Shown: positions 50,848 to 57,599 of the stretch, in pieces
Numbering within the stretch: the first letter of the stretch is position 1
Layout: each line of letters opens with the position of its first letter
Assembly (NCBI RefSeq): GCF_000981035.1
Contig: NZ_LAYJ01000029.1
Location: 1-57,599, forward strand
Reading direction: 5' to 3'
DNA: 57,599 nucleotides
Source of the DNA: Christensenella hongkongensis
Lineage (GTDB): Bacteria; Bacillota; Clostridia; Christensenellales; Christensenellaceae
Notes under the pieces: generated by a model
The model's input: the letters and a program-made list of their open reading frames with translations, nothing else
What the model was told of the DNA's origin: nothing
The model's database searches: none
Program-made: the position numbers and the translations under genes

Positions 50848-51455
50848 TCGCCATCCTCCGGGCCGAGCATTTGTTCGATATAATCCAATACTTTTTCCTT
50901 TCCCAGCTTGCTGGAAGCCGAGACCGGCACGATCAAAAATTCCATATCCAGGTCAACTGCGGCTTCGATGTGCTTTGCCATCTGCACAGCGTAGTTATAG
51001 CGTTTGGATTTTGCAATTTTATCCGCCTTGGTTGCCGCAATCATAAACGGCACGCCGTAACGGGCCGCCCATTCGATCATCTGCAGGTCATCCTGCGTTG
51101 GTTTGTGGCGGATATCCACCAGAATCACGAGCGCGCGCAGATTTTTCGCCACTGCAAAATACTGCTCCATCATCCTGGCCCACGATTCTTTTTCCGTCTT
51201 TGACACACGCGCAAAGCCGTATCCCGGAAGATCTACAAGATAGAAGGAATCGTTCACCAGAAAATAATTGATAAGCCTCGTTTTCCCCGGCTGCTTACTG
51301 ACGTATGCCAGCTTCTTATTGTTCGTCATATAGTTGATGAGGGAGGATTTTCCCACATTCGACTTTCCGGCGAACGCAATCTCCGGCCTGCCCTCCTCCG
51401 GATAATCCTCCGCCCGTTTCATGCTGGTAATAAAGGCCGCTTTTTTGATCTCCAC
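50844..51455 (-). CDS. engB: ribosome biogenesis GTP-binding protein EngB (YsxC/YihA)
   Basis: 203 residues. Essential GTPase for large-subunit assembly. G1 GKSNVGKSS, G2 PGKTRLINYF, G3 DLPGYGFA, G4 ATKADKI. It directly follows lon (stop and start share a base), the normal lon-ysxC pair of Firmicutes. Confidence 0.95.
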   Translation of the reverse strand: MEIKKAAFITSMKRAEDYPEEGRPEIAFAGKSNVGKSSLINYMTNNKKLAYVSKQPGKTRLINYFLVNDSFYLVDLPGYGFARVSKTEKESWARMMEQYFAVAKNLRALVILVDIRHKPTQDDLQMIEWAARYGVPFMIAATKADKIAKSKRYNYAVQMAKHIEAAVDLDMEFLIVPVSASSKLGKEKVLDYIEQMLGPEDGE

Positions 51456-53782
51456 TATTTTTTCTCCGTTACAAGCGCATTTTTAAGCACATCGCCAATT
51501 TCCGTTGCAAAGATAAAGTTCAACTGGCTTCTGACGGACTCCGGCAACTCTTCCAGATCGGCTTCGTTGTCCTTTGGCAGGATAATCGTGTGGATACCCG
51601 CGCGAAGGGCGGCAAGCGCCTTTTCTTTAATCCCGCCTATTTTAAGCACCCTGCCTGTCAGCGTGATTTCTCCCGTCATGGCGATATCATGGCGCACCGG
51701 GCGCTTTGTAAGCGCAGATACCAGCGCCGTTACCATCGTAACGCCCGCCGAAGGGCCATCCTTGGGGATTGCCCCTTCCGGCACATGGATGTGCAGATCC
51801 GTTTTTTCGTTGATATCCTTGGGAAATTTCAGCTTGCCGCTCATCGCGCGCACAACAGAGATTCCTGTTTTTGCCGATTCTTTCATCACGTCGCCAAGCT
51901 GCCCCGTAAGCTCCATCTTGCCCGTTCCGGGAATCACGGAAACCTCAATGGGCATCGTCTGTCCGCCGACAGCCGTCCATGCAAGGCCCGTCACCACGCC
52001 GACAGTATCTTTTTTCATCACATTTGTTTCGCTGCGCCTCGGAAGCCCCAGATAATCCTTCAGGTTCTTCTGTGTGACGGAAATCTTCTCGTCTCCCTCG
52101 CCTACGATCTGCGCGGCAGATTTACGCATAATAGTCGCTATCTCGCGCTCCAGGTTCCTTACTCCGCTTTCAGCCGTATATTTATGGATCATATCCATAA
52201 TCGCGCCGTCGCTGATCCTGACAGTACGCGGCTTGAGGCCATGCTCCTTCGCCTGCTTTGCGATCAGGTGTTTTTTTGCAATGTTAAGCTTTTCCACATC
52301 CGTATAGCTATCGATGTTAATGATTTCCATCCTGTCGTAAAGCGGACGCGGAATGGTGCTGATATCGTTTGCAGTCGTTATAAACATAACCTTTGACAGG
52401 TCAAATTCAATGTCAAGGTAATGATCGCGGAAGGTGTTATTGATCTCCGGATCGAGCACCTCCAGCATCGCAGAAGCAGGATCTCCGCGGAAATCGCTGC
52501 TCATCTTATCGATCTCATCCAGTAAAAACAGAGGATTCATGCTGTCCGCCTGCTTGATTGACGTAATGATACGCCCGGGAATCGCGCCGATATATGTACG
52601 CCGGTGCCCCCTGATCTCCGCTTCGTCGTGCACGCCTCCAAGGGACATCCGCACAAATTTTTTCTCAAGCGCATTTGCAATGGAATGCGCGATCGACGTT
52701 TTTCCTACGCCTGGAGGCCCCGCAAGGCACAGGATCGGCCCGTGCATATCATTTTTCAGTTTCCTGACCGCCAAAAACTCGATAATACGGTCTTTGACTT
52801 TATGGAGGCCGTAATGCTCCTGATCGAGAACCTTGCGCGCATGTGCAAGATCCAGATCGTCCTGTGTGTATTTACCCCACGGCAAACTCACAATCCAGTC
52901 GATATAGCTTCGAATGACGCTGATCTCCGGCGAACCCGAAGACATCCTCGTCATTCTGGCAAGCTCTTTTTCCGCCTTCGTGCGCGCTTCCTCAGAAAGC
53001 GGCAGCTCTTTGATTTTCCTGCGAAGCTCGTCTACCTCGTCCTCGTCGTTTTCCGTTTCTCCAAGCTCCTTCTGGATGACCTTCATCTGCTCGCGCAGAA
53101 AATATTCACGCTGGGATTTATCGATCTGCTGCTTTACCGAGGATGCAATTTCCTTATCGATTTCAAGGATATCGATCTCTTTTTTCAATATTTCCATCAC
53201 AAGCTGCAAACGCTCGAGCTCGCTGACGCAGTTGAGCACCTTCTGCTTATCGTCCAGCTTTATCGCCACATTGGAAGCAATCATATCCGCGAACTTGCCC
53301 GGCTCCTCCACCTCGCCGATCGTAAAAAGGGTTTCTCCGGGAATGCGGGCTCCAAGCGCCGCAAACCGCTCAAAGAGATCGGTCACACGCCGCATATAAG
53401 CTTCCTTTACAACCTCTTTGGATGGATCGTCGTGGGACTCCTCCGGAATCTCTTCGACCTCTGCCCGAAGGAACGGTTCCTTGCCGGCATAACCAATCAT
53501 ACGCGCGCGGCGCTCTCCTTCTACCAGCACCCGAAGCGTATCGCCCGGCAGCTTCAGCACCTGCTTCACCTTGGCGATTGTTCCTATGCCGTGCAAATCC
53601 TCGATTTCCGGCATTTCGATCTTGAGGTCTTTTTGGGTTACCAAAAAGATTTCCTGCCCCTGCGTGACGCATTCCTCCACCGCGGCGACGGACATTTCCC
53701 TGCCAACATCAAAATGCAACACCATATAGGGGAAGATAACAAGCCCCCGTAACGCCACCATCGGCATAACTAATCTTTCCAA
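51455..53782 (-). CDS. lon: ATP-dependent protease Lon
   Basis: 775 residues. N-terminal substrate domain (1-200), coiled-coil segment, AAA+ domain with Walker A GPPGVGKTS and Walker B FLLDEIDK, sensor region, and C-terminal serine protease with KDGPSAG and the lysine in GGIKEKALAALRAG. Degrades misfolded and regulatory proteins. Promoter TTGAAC-17-TATAAT lies just upstream (53821-53849); no heat-shock operator (CIRCE or CtsR-type) is obvious. Confidence 0.96.
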   Translation of the reverse strand: MERLVMPMVALRGLVIFPYMVLHFDVGREMSVAAVEECVTQGQEIFLVTQKDLKIEMPEIEDLHGIGTIAKVKQVLKLPGDTLRVLVEGERRARMIGYAGKEPFLRAEVEEIPEESHDDPSKEVVKEAYMRRVTDLFERFAALGARIPGETLFTIGEVEEPGKFADMIASNVAIKLDDKQKVLNCVSELERLQLVMEILKKEIDILEIDKEIASSVKQQIDKSQREYFLREQMKVIQKELGETENDEDEVDELRRKIKELPLSEEARTKAEKELARMTRMSSGSPEISVIRSYIDWIVSLPWGKYTQDDLDLAHARKVLDQEHYGLHKVKDRIIEFLAVRKLKNDMHGPILCLAGPPGVGKTSIAHSIANALEKKFVRMSLGGVHDEAEIRGHRRTYIGAIPGRIITSIKQADSMNPLFLLDEIDKMSSDFRGDPASAMLEVLDPEINNTFRDHYLDIEFDLSKVMFITTANDISTIPRPLYDRMEIINIDSYTDVEKLNIAKKHLIAKQAKEHGLKPRTVRISDGAIMDMIHKYTAESGVRNLEREIATIMRKSAAQIVGEGDEKISVTQKNLKDYLGLPRRSETNVMKKDTVGVVTGLAWTAVGGQTMPIEVSVIPGTGKMELTGQLGDVMKESAKTGISVVRAMSGKLKFPKDINEKTDLHIHVPEGAIPKDGPSAGVTMVTALVSALTKRPVRHDIAMTGEITLTGRVLKIGGIKEKALAALRAGIHTIILPKDNEADLEELPESVRSQLNFIFATEIGDVLKNALVTEKK

Positions 53783-53820
53783 TTTATATTTGCTCCTTTT
53801 CCAGTCTGTCTGTATGTTTG

Positions 53821-53849
53821 ATTATACATGAAAATCAATCCTAGTTCAA
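53821..53849 (-). promoter_or_regulatory. lon promoter
   Basis: Minus strand TTGAAC, 17-bp spacer, TATAAT, about 40 bases before the lon start. The rest of the 330-base gap (53850-54064) holds no gene I can support. Confidence 0.75.
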
Positions 53850-54064
53850 TCAGGACATCCCCGCAGCCTTTAGAGATTCCCCTGTTTCTCCTGTTTTTTC
53901 CCTTATATCCCCCCCTGTTTCCACGCTGTTTTACAGCCAACAGGTAAAACACAGCGCATAGCGCAGATGCAATAATATATGCTGCCTGAACAACCATTTG
54001 ATAAACTAAAACAAATGCAAAAACACTTCTTTCTTCTTTCCCCGCCCGTGGCATACAATAATAA

Positions 54065-54099
54065 GAAAGCCTTCCCTTGACAATCAAAGGAAGGCTTTC
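54065..54099 (-). terminator. terminator of the paaK-ACT unit
   Basis: Stem GAAAGCCTTCC / GGAAGGCTTTC, loop of 13, then a T-rich tract on the minus strand. Confidence 0.65.
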
Positions 54100-54115
54100 C
54101 TGCTATCGCGCGTTT

Positions 54116-54547
54116 TTACAGCCCATACAGTTCATCCTGGCAAATGAGCTTAATGTCGTTTTTCGTCAGCACATCGATTGCTTTGTCATTATCCTCCACG
54201 CGGAAGATCATATATGCAAGATCCTTTTTCCGCGTGATAAACGCATACGTATATTCAAGATTCACACCGTTATCCCCAAGGATATCGAGAATACCCGAAA
54301 GAGCGCCCGGCTCATCTGAAATTGCGACTGCAAGCACAGGCGTGATCGAGCACACATATCCCGCTTCCTTCAGCACGCATGCGGCCTTATAGGTGTCGTC
54401 GACAATCAGCCTCAGTATGCCAAAGTCACGCGTCTCCGCCACAGAAAGCGCCCGCATATCGATCTGATTCTGGTTGAGGACTTTAACCAGCGCCGACAAC
54501 TGCGCGGGTTTGTTCTCCAAAAATACAGAAATCTGTTTTACCGTCAT
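54116..54547 (-). CDS. tandem ACT-domain protein
   Basis: 143 residues made of two ACT domains (about 1-65 and 70-140), with QISVFLENKPAQLSAL and AVAISDEPGALSGILDILG at the ligand edges. Small amino-acid-sensing regulators of this kind sit with phenylacetate-CoA ligase in anaerobes; aromatic amino acids are the likely ligands (inferred). AGGAGGAGTG before the ATG; follows paaK by 18 bases. Confidence 0.9.
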   Translation of the reverse strand: MTVKQISVFLENKPAQLSALVKVLNQNQIDMRALSVAETRDFGILRLIVDDTYKAACVLKEAGYVCSITPVLAVAISDEPGALSGILDILGDNGVNLEYTYAFITRKKDLAYMIFRVEDNDKAIDVLTKNDIKLICQDELYGL

Positions 54548-54565
54548 TGTGCACTCCTCCTTACC

Positions 54566-55867
54566 TTAATAAAGGTTGCGTTTGTCGATGACGCGCACAG
54601 CTTTGCCCTCGCTGCGCGCAATCGATTTTGGTGCCACCAGGGCCACCTTTGCATAAATGCCAAGCATCGCCTTCATCTCAAAGATCAGTTCGCGTTCACG
54701 CTCCGCCACCTGGCTTACGGAGTCGGAGAACATTTCCTGCGTCATCTCCACCTGGACTTCCAGTACATCGCTGTTCTTCTCCCTGCTGACGATGATCTGG
54801 TAATTTGCTGGATACCCCTTGTTGAGGAGCACCGTCTCTATCTGTGACGGAAATACGTTTACGCCCTTTACAATCAGCATATCGTCGCTGCGTCCCATTG
54901 GCTTGCACATTTTGACGTGCGTCCTGCCGCAGGAGCATTTTTCCCTTGTGAGCACGCAAATATCGCGCGTACGGTAACGAAGCAACGGAAACGCCTCCTT
55001 GGTAATACTTGTAAATACCAGTTCGCCCTTTTCCCCGTCCGGCAACACCTCGCCTGTTACAGGATTGATGATCTCCGCGATAAAGTGGTCTTCATTTATG
55101 TGCATCCCGGTTTGCTCGCTGCATTCAAACGAAACGCCCGGACCGGAAATCTCTGTCAATCCATAAATGTCGTAAGCCTTGATGCCCAGCTTCTTCTCAA
55201 TATCCCTGCGCATTTCCTCGCTCCACGCTTCCGCACCAAAGATACCCGCCTTTAGCTTGATCTGGTCCTGCAGGCCTTCTTCGCAGATCGTTTCTCCAAG
55301 GTATGCCGCATAGGAGGGCGTACAGCAAAGGATCGTCGATCCCAGATCGCACATAAATTGTATCTGGCGCTGCGTGTTACCGGATGACATTGGCAGGGTC
55401 AGCGATCCAACCTTGTGCGAGCCGCCGTTAAGGCCCGGTCCGCCCGTAAAGAGGCCGTAGCCATAGGAAACATGCACCACGTCATCCCTGGTGCCTCCTG
55501 CCGCCACAATCGCACGGGCGCAGCACTCGTCCCACAGGTCAATATCGTGCTGTGTATAAAAAGCGACAACCCGCCTTCCTGTCGTCCCGCTCGTAGACTG
55601 TATCCTGACAGCATCGCTAAGCGGAACCGCCAGCAACCCGTATGGATATGCGTCGCGCAAATCATCCTTCGTGAGGAAGGGCAGCTTGCATAAATCATCT
55701 ACAGATTTCACGTCATCGGGCTCCACGCCCTGCTTCTCCATCAGGTTCCTGTAATACGGCACATTGTCGTAAACGTGCTTCACCGTTTTCACGAGCCGTT
55801 CATCCTGCCACTTCCTGATCTGCTCAGGCGAAGCGCATTCGATTTCAGGCTGGAAATAATTCTCCAT
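54566..55867 (-). CDS. paaK: phenylacetate-CoA ligase
   Basis: 433 residues. Adenylate-forming enzyme that activates phenylacetate or other aryl acetates with CoA. ATP loop QSTSGTTGRR, DIYGLTEISGPGVSFEC, YRTRDIC and the hinge with VKGVNVFPSQIE are present. In anaerobes it often goes with indolepyruvate-ferredoxin oxidoreductase in aromatic amino acid catabolism; that gene is not in the window. AAAGGA lies before the ATG. Confidence 0.95.
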   Translation of the reverse strand: MENYFQPEIECASPEQIRKWQDERLVKTVKHVYDNVPYYRNLMEKQGVEPDDVKSVDDLCKLPFLTKDDLRDAYPYGLLAVPLSDAVRIQSTSGTTGRRVVAFYTQHDIDLWDECCARAIVAAGGTRDDVVHVSYGYGLFTGGPGLNGGSHKVGSLTLPMSSGNTQRQIQFMCDLGSTILCCTPSYAAYLGETICEEGLQDQIKLKAGIFGAEAWSEEMRRDIEKKLGIKAYDIYGLTEISGPGVSFECSEQTGMHINEDHFIAEIINPVTGEVLPDGEKGELVFTSITKEAFPLLRYRTRDICVLTREKCSCGRTHVKMCKPMGRSDDMLIVKGVNVFPSQIETVLLNKGYPANYQIIVSREKNSDVLEVQVEMTQEMFSDSVSQVAERERELIFEMKAMLGIYAKVALVAPKSIARSEGKAVRVIDKRNLY

Positions 55868-55982
55868 TGCAATCGATCCTTTCTGTTTGTTTCCGGACGC
55901 CCGGAAAATATCATAATATAATGTACGTTTCTATCATACCATTTTCCCGCGCCTGAGCAAATACCAAAATAACGCAATTCAG

Positions 55983-56023
55983 AAAAAAAGCGGCGTTTCC
56001 TTATACAGCTGGAACGCGCCGCG
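55983..56023 (-). terminator. terminator of the HAD gene
   Basis: Imperfect stem GCGGCGTTTCC / GGAACGCGCCGC with A run on the left, read on the minus strand. Confidence 0.6.
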
Positions 56024-56062
56024 ATTTCTCAATTCAATATACGTTAACGCCCGCAGGCCGCC

Positions 56063-56728
56063 TTATGCCAAAATTTCAAGCAGCTCGCCAATACTTCCGA
56101 TTACATATTCCGGTTTATGCGTACGAATGACCGCTTCCTTATCCTGCGCCCACGCAATATCCGTATTTGCAAAACACGCATCGCAGCCAAGGGTATGCGC
56201 TACCTTCATATCGCCGTTTGTATCCCCCACATAAAGCACGCGTCCCGGGTTTATTTCATTTCGTTCCAGCAGCGCACGGAAACGTTCCAGCTTCTCTGCC
56301 TGTTCTTCCTTTGCGCCTTCAAGCTCAAAGAAATAATCCTGCAGGCCAAGCACTACTACCATGCGCTCCAGAAGCTCCTGCATGGAATTTGAAATCAGGG
56401 CCATGCCATACCCTTCCTTATGCAGCGCGCCCAGCGTCTCCCGTGCGCCGTCTGCAAGCCTGATCCTGCCAATCATATCGTCCGCGCCCGTTCCGTAAAA
56501 ACGACGCAAATAGCGGAAAACTTCCTCTTCCTCTTCTTCGTCCTTCACACCTGCGTCGCGCAGAACGTCCCTGATCGAAAGCGTTTTCTGCAAGCCGTTC
56601 GTGATTTTGTCCGGATCAAAAACCTTTCCGCATTCCGTAAAATAATCGATAAACACCTTACAATGAAAATCCGGCGTATCTGCAAGCGTTCCATCCAAGT
56701 CAAATAAAATATGATCGTACCGTCTCAT
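56063..56728 (-). CDS. HAD-family hydrolase (phosphoglycolate phosphatase-like)
   Basis: 221 residues. Motif I FDLDGTLADT, helical cap (about 17-85), motif II ISNSM, motif IV GDTNGDMKVAH. Resembles Gph/PpaX phosphatases. The cap carries an unusual acidic stretch (DEEEEEEV). GGAGGAG lies before the ATG. Substrate not certain. Confidence 0.92.
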   Translation of the reverse strand: MRRYDHILFDLDGTLADTPDFHCKVFIDYFTECGKVFDPDKITNGLQKTLSIRDVLRDAGVKDEEEEEEVFRYLRRFYGTGADDMIGRIRLADGARETLGALHKEGYGMALISNSMQELLERMVVVLGLQDYFFELEGAKEEQAEKLERFRALLERNEINPGRVLYVGDTNGDMKVAHTLGCDACFANTDIAWAQDKEAVIRTHKPEYVIGSIGELLEILA

Positions 56729-56840
56729 CTGCTCCTCCGTTCGGATATCCTTTGTCTAACGTTCTTCCTGCCAATCCCCCGAAAAGCACCCTTTGATCAT
56801 ACCCTTTTTGGACGTATTTTGTCAATGAGGCGCATTACAG

Positions 56841-56875
56841 AAAACGACAGCAATACCGTAAGCATTGCTGTCATT
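56841..56875 (-). terminator. terminator of the activase gene
   Basis: Stem GACAGCAAT / ATTGCTGTC, loop ACCGTAAGC, with a short U run on the minus strand. Confidence 0.65.
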
Positions 56876-56877
56876 TT

Positions 56878-57599
56878 TTAATTCATTCCCAACCGAACCT
56901 CAAGCCCCTTTGTATCTACAGATTCAATGAGCTTTTCAAGCTCTTCCGTAGTCATCGGTTCTGCAGCCGGGTATTCGTAGTCGAGCCCCAGGTTGTGGTA
57001 TTTGCTCATGCCGTACGTATGGTAAGGCAGGAAACGTATCATATGCGCGCCGCTTTCTGCGGCGGCGTCCGCAATGCTTTGCAGCTCCGCGGGCGTATCG
57101 TTAAAGCCGGGCACCACCGGAACGCGAACCTCCACCGGCTTTTTCGCCGCCAGGTAAGCAAGGGTTTCCAACGCCTTTCCGGCGCCGCTTCCCGTATATT
57201 TTTTGCTTTTTTCATTGTCCGTATGTTTGATATCGAGCATGACGTAATCAAGCAGCGGTTCGATGCGCCTGCGCGTCTCGCCACTCATATTCCCATTCGT
57301 TTCGATTGCGGTATGGATGCCTTCCTCCCTGCATTTTTGCAGCAGCTCCACAAGGAATTCCGCCTGTTGTGTGGGTTCCCCACCGCTTACAGTAATACCG
57401 CCGCCCGATTCCTCATAGTAATCCCCGTCCTTGCGTACGGTATCCATCACCTCATCCGCGCTGTATTCCCTGCCGCTGATCCTGAAACAGTTTTCAAAGC
57501 AGGTGAGGGCGCATGTACCGCACAGCGTACAAAGGCTGTGATCCACAAGATACCGGCCCTCCTTTAAGCTGATTGCGTGGGAAGGGCACGCAGCCGCGC
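56878..57599 (-). CDS. glycyl-radical-enzyme activating protein, 5' end missing
   Basis: 240 residues visible; the frame stays open to the window edge, so the apparent start at 57546 is internal. The visible part has a ferredoxin-like cluster region (AACPSHAISL..., CTLCGTCALTC), GGITVSGGEPTQQAEF, and IETNGN and DIKH motifs of radical SAM activases of the PFL-activase type. The radical SAM CX3CX2C lies upstream, outside the window. The extra 4Fe-4S insert is typical of activases for glycerol/choline-type or other non-PFL glycyl radical enzymes; the target enzyme is not seen. Confidence 0.9.
   Translation of the reverse strand, partial: AAACPSHAISLKEGRYLVDHSLCTLCGTCALTCFENCFRISGREYSADEVMDTVRKDGDYYEESGGGITVSGGEPTQQAEFLVELLQKCREEGIHTAIETNGNMSGETRRRIEPLLDYVMLDIKHTDNEKSKKYTGSGAGKALETLAYLAAKKPVEVRVPVVPGFNDTPAELQSIADAAAESGAHMIRFLPYHTYGMSKYHNLGLDYEYPAAEPMTTEELEKLIESVDTKGLEVRLGMN

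Noticed and set aside
53770-54087. 105-codon frame between lon and the ACT gene with one hydrophobic stretch
   Set aside because: No ribosome site, starts in a terminator, overlaps the lon promoter and start, and has no family resemblance.
1-57599. CRISPR array, rRNA operon, transposase or insertion sequence
   Set aside because: No regular repeat-spacer pattern, no rRNA sequence and no transposase-like protein was found in any frame.

Overview
The window looks like the chromosome of a Gram-positive, anaerobic member of the Clostridia. Evidence: a complete-looking but rearranged division and cell wall (dcw) cluster with MraZ, FtsL/DivIC-type and FtsQ/DivIB-type proteins; a MurE with the DNPR motif of meso-diaminopimelate ligases; a B12-dependent (class II) ribonucleotide reductase with NrdR; a glycyl-radical-enzyme activase; Bce-type peptide antibiotic modules; IreB, DUF1292 and PgeF; and a SigE/SigK-family sigma factor. 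A Christensenellales-like lineage is my guess from this gene mix and the apparent loss of sporulation neighbours; it is an inference, not shown. Nearly all genes are on the minus strand.

Layout. 0-5.7 kb: a TIM-barrel-like protein, nrdJ with a promoter flanked by two NrdR-box-like sites, murI, rpsT (plus strand), holA. 5.7-16.9 kb: comEC with a degenerate nuclease-like domain; an operon of sensor kinase, two GerMN lipoproteins, an ECF S component and an MBL hydrolase; its likely partner response regulator lies 2 kb away, separated by two oxidoreductase genes, and a scar resembling the regulator's 3' end sits at the kinase 5' end. 17-29 kb: a cNMP-binding/DUF2225 protein, an orphan Bce-type ATPase with a 37-residue membrane peptide, two MerR regulators with 19-bp-spacer promoters, a Cof phosphatase, a full BceRS-BceAB module, and a second two-component system. 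Three promoters here share paired CTTAC repeats 11 bp apart at fixed distances from the -10 box. 29-32 kb: five tRNA genes (Leu, Val, Asp, Gly, Cys) around a solitary CamA-like adenine methyltransferase with an HTH-like N-terminus.

32-50 kb is transcribed on the minus strand: mraZ-rsmH-ftsL-PBP-murE-mraY-murD-ftsW-ftsQ-ftsA-ftsZ, then a sigma factor, nrdR, pgeF, a cysteine desulfurase, ireB, ruvX and a DUF1292 gene. murF, murG, murB and murC are absent from the cluster. Between ftsZ and the sigma gene lies a candidate plus-strand structured RNA with its own promoter and terminator. 50-57.6 kb: a metallophosphoesterase, engB, lon, an ACT-domain protein with paaK, an HAD phosphatase and a 5'-truncated radical SAM activase.

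The most unusual signal is in the division cluster. The class B PBP keeps the whole fold and two PASTA domains, but all three catalytic motifs are replaced (SxxK by NIFS, SxN by HCV, KTG by FAG), so it reads as a pseudo-transpeptidase. Its FtsL partner carries about 240 extra cytoplasmic residues, FtsA has lost the glycine-rich phosphate-2 motif, and the neighbouring SigE-like factor lacks a pro-sequence and its usual partners spoIIGA and sigG. Together these suggest a remodelled divisome in a lineage that has left the usual sporulation programme.
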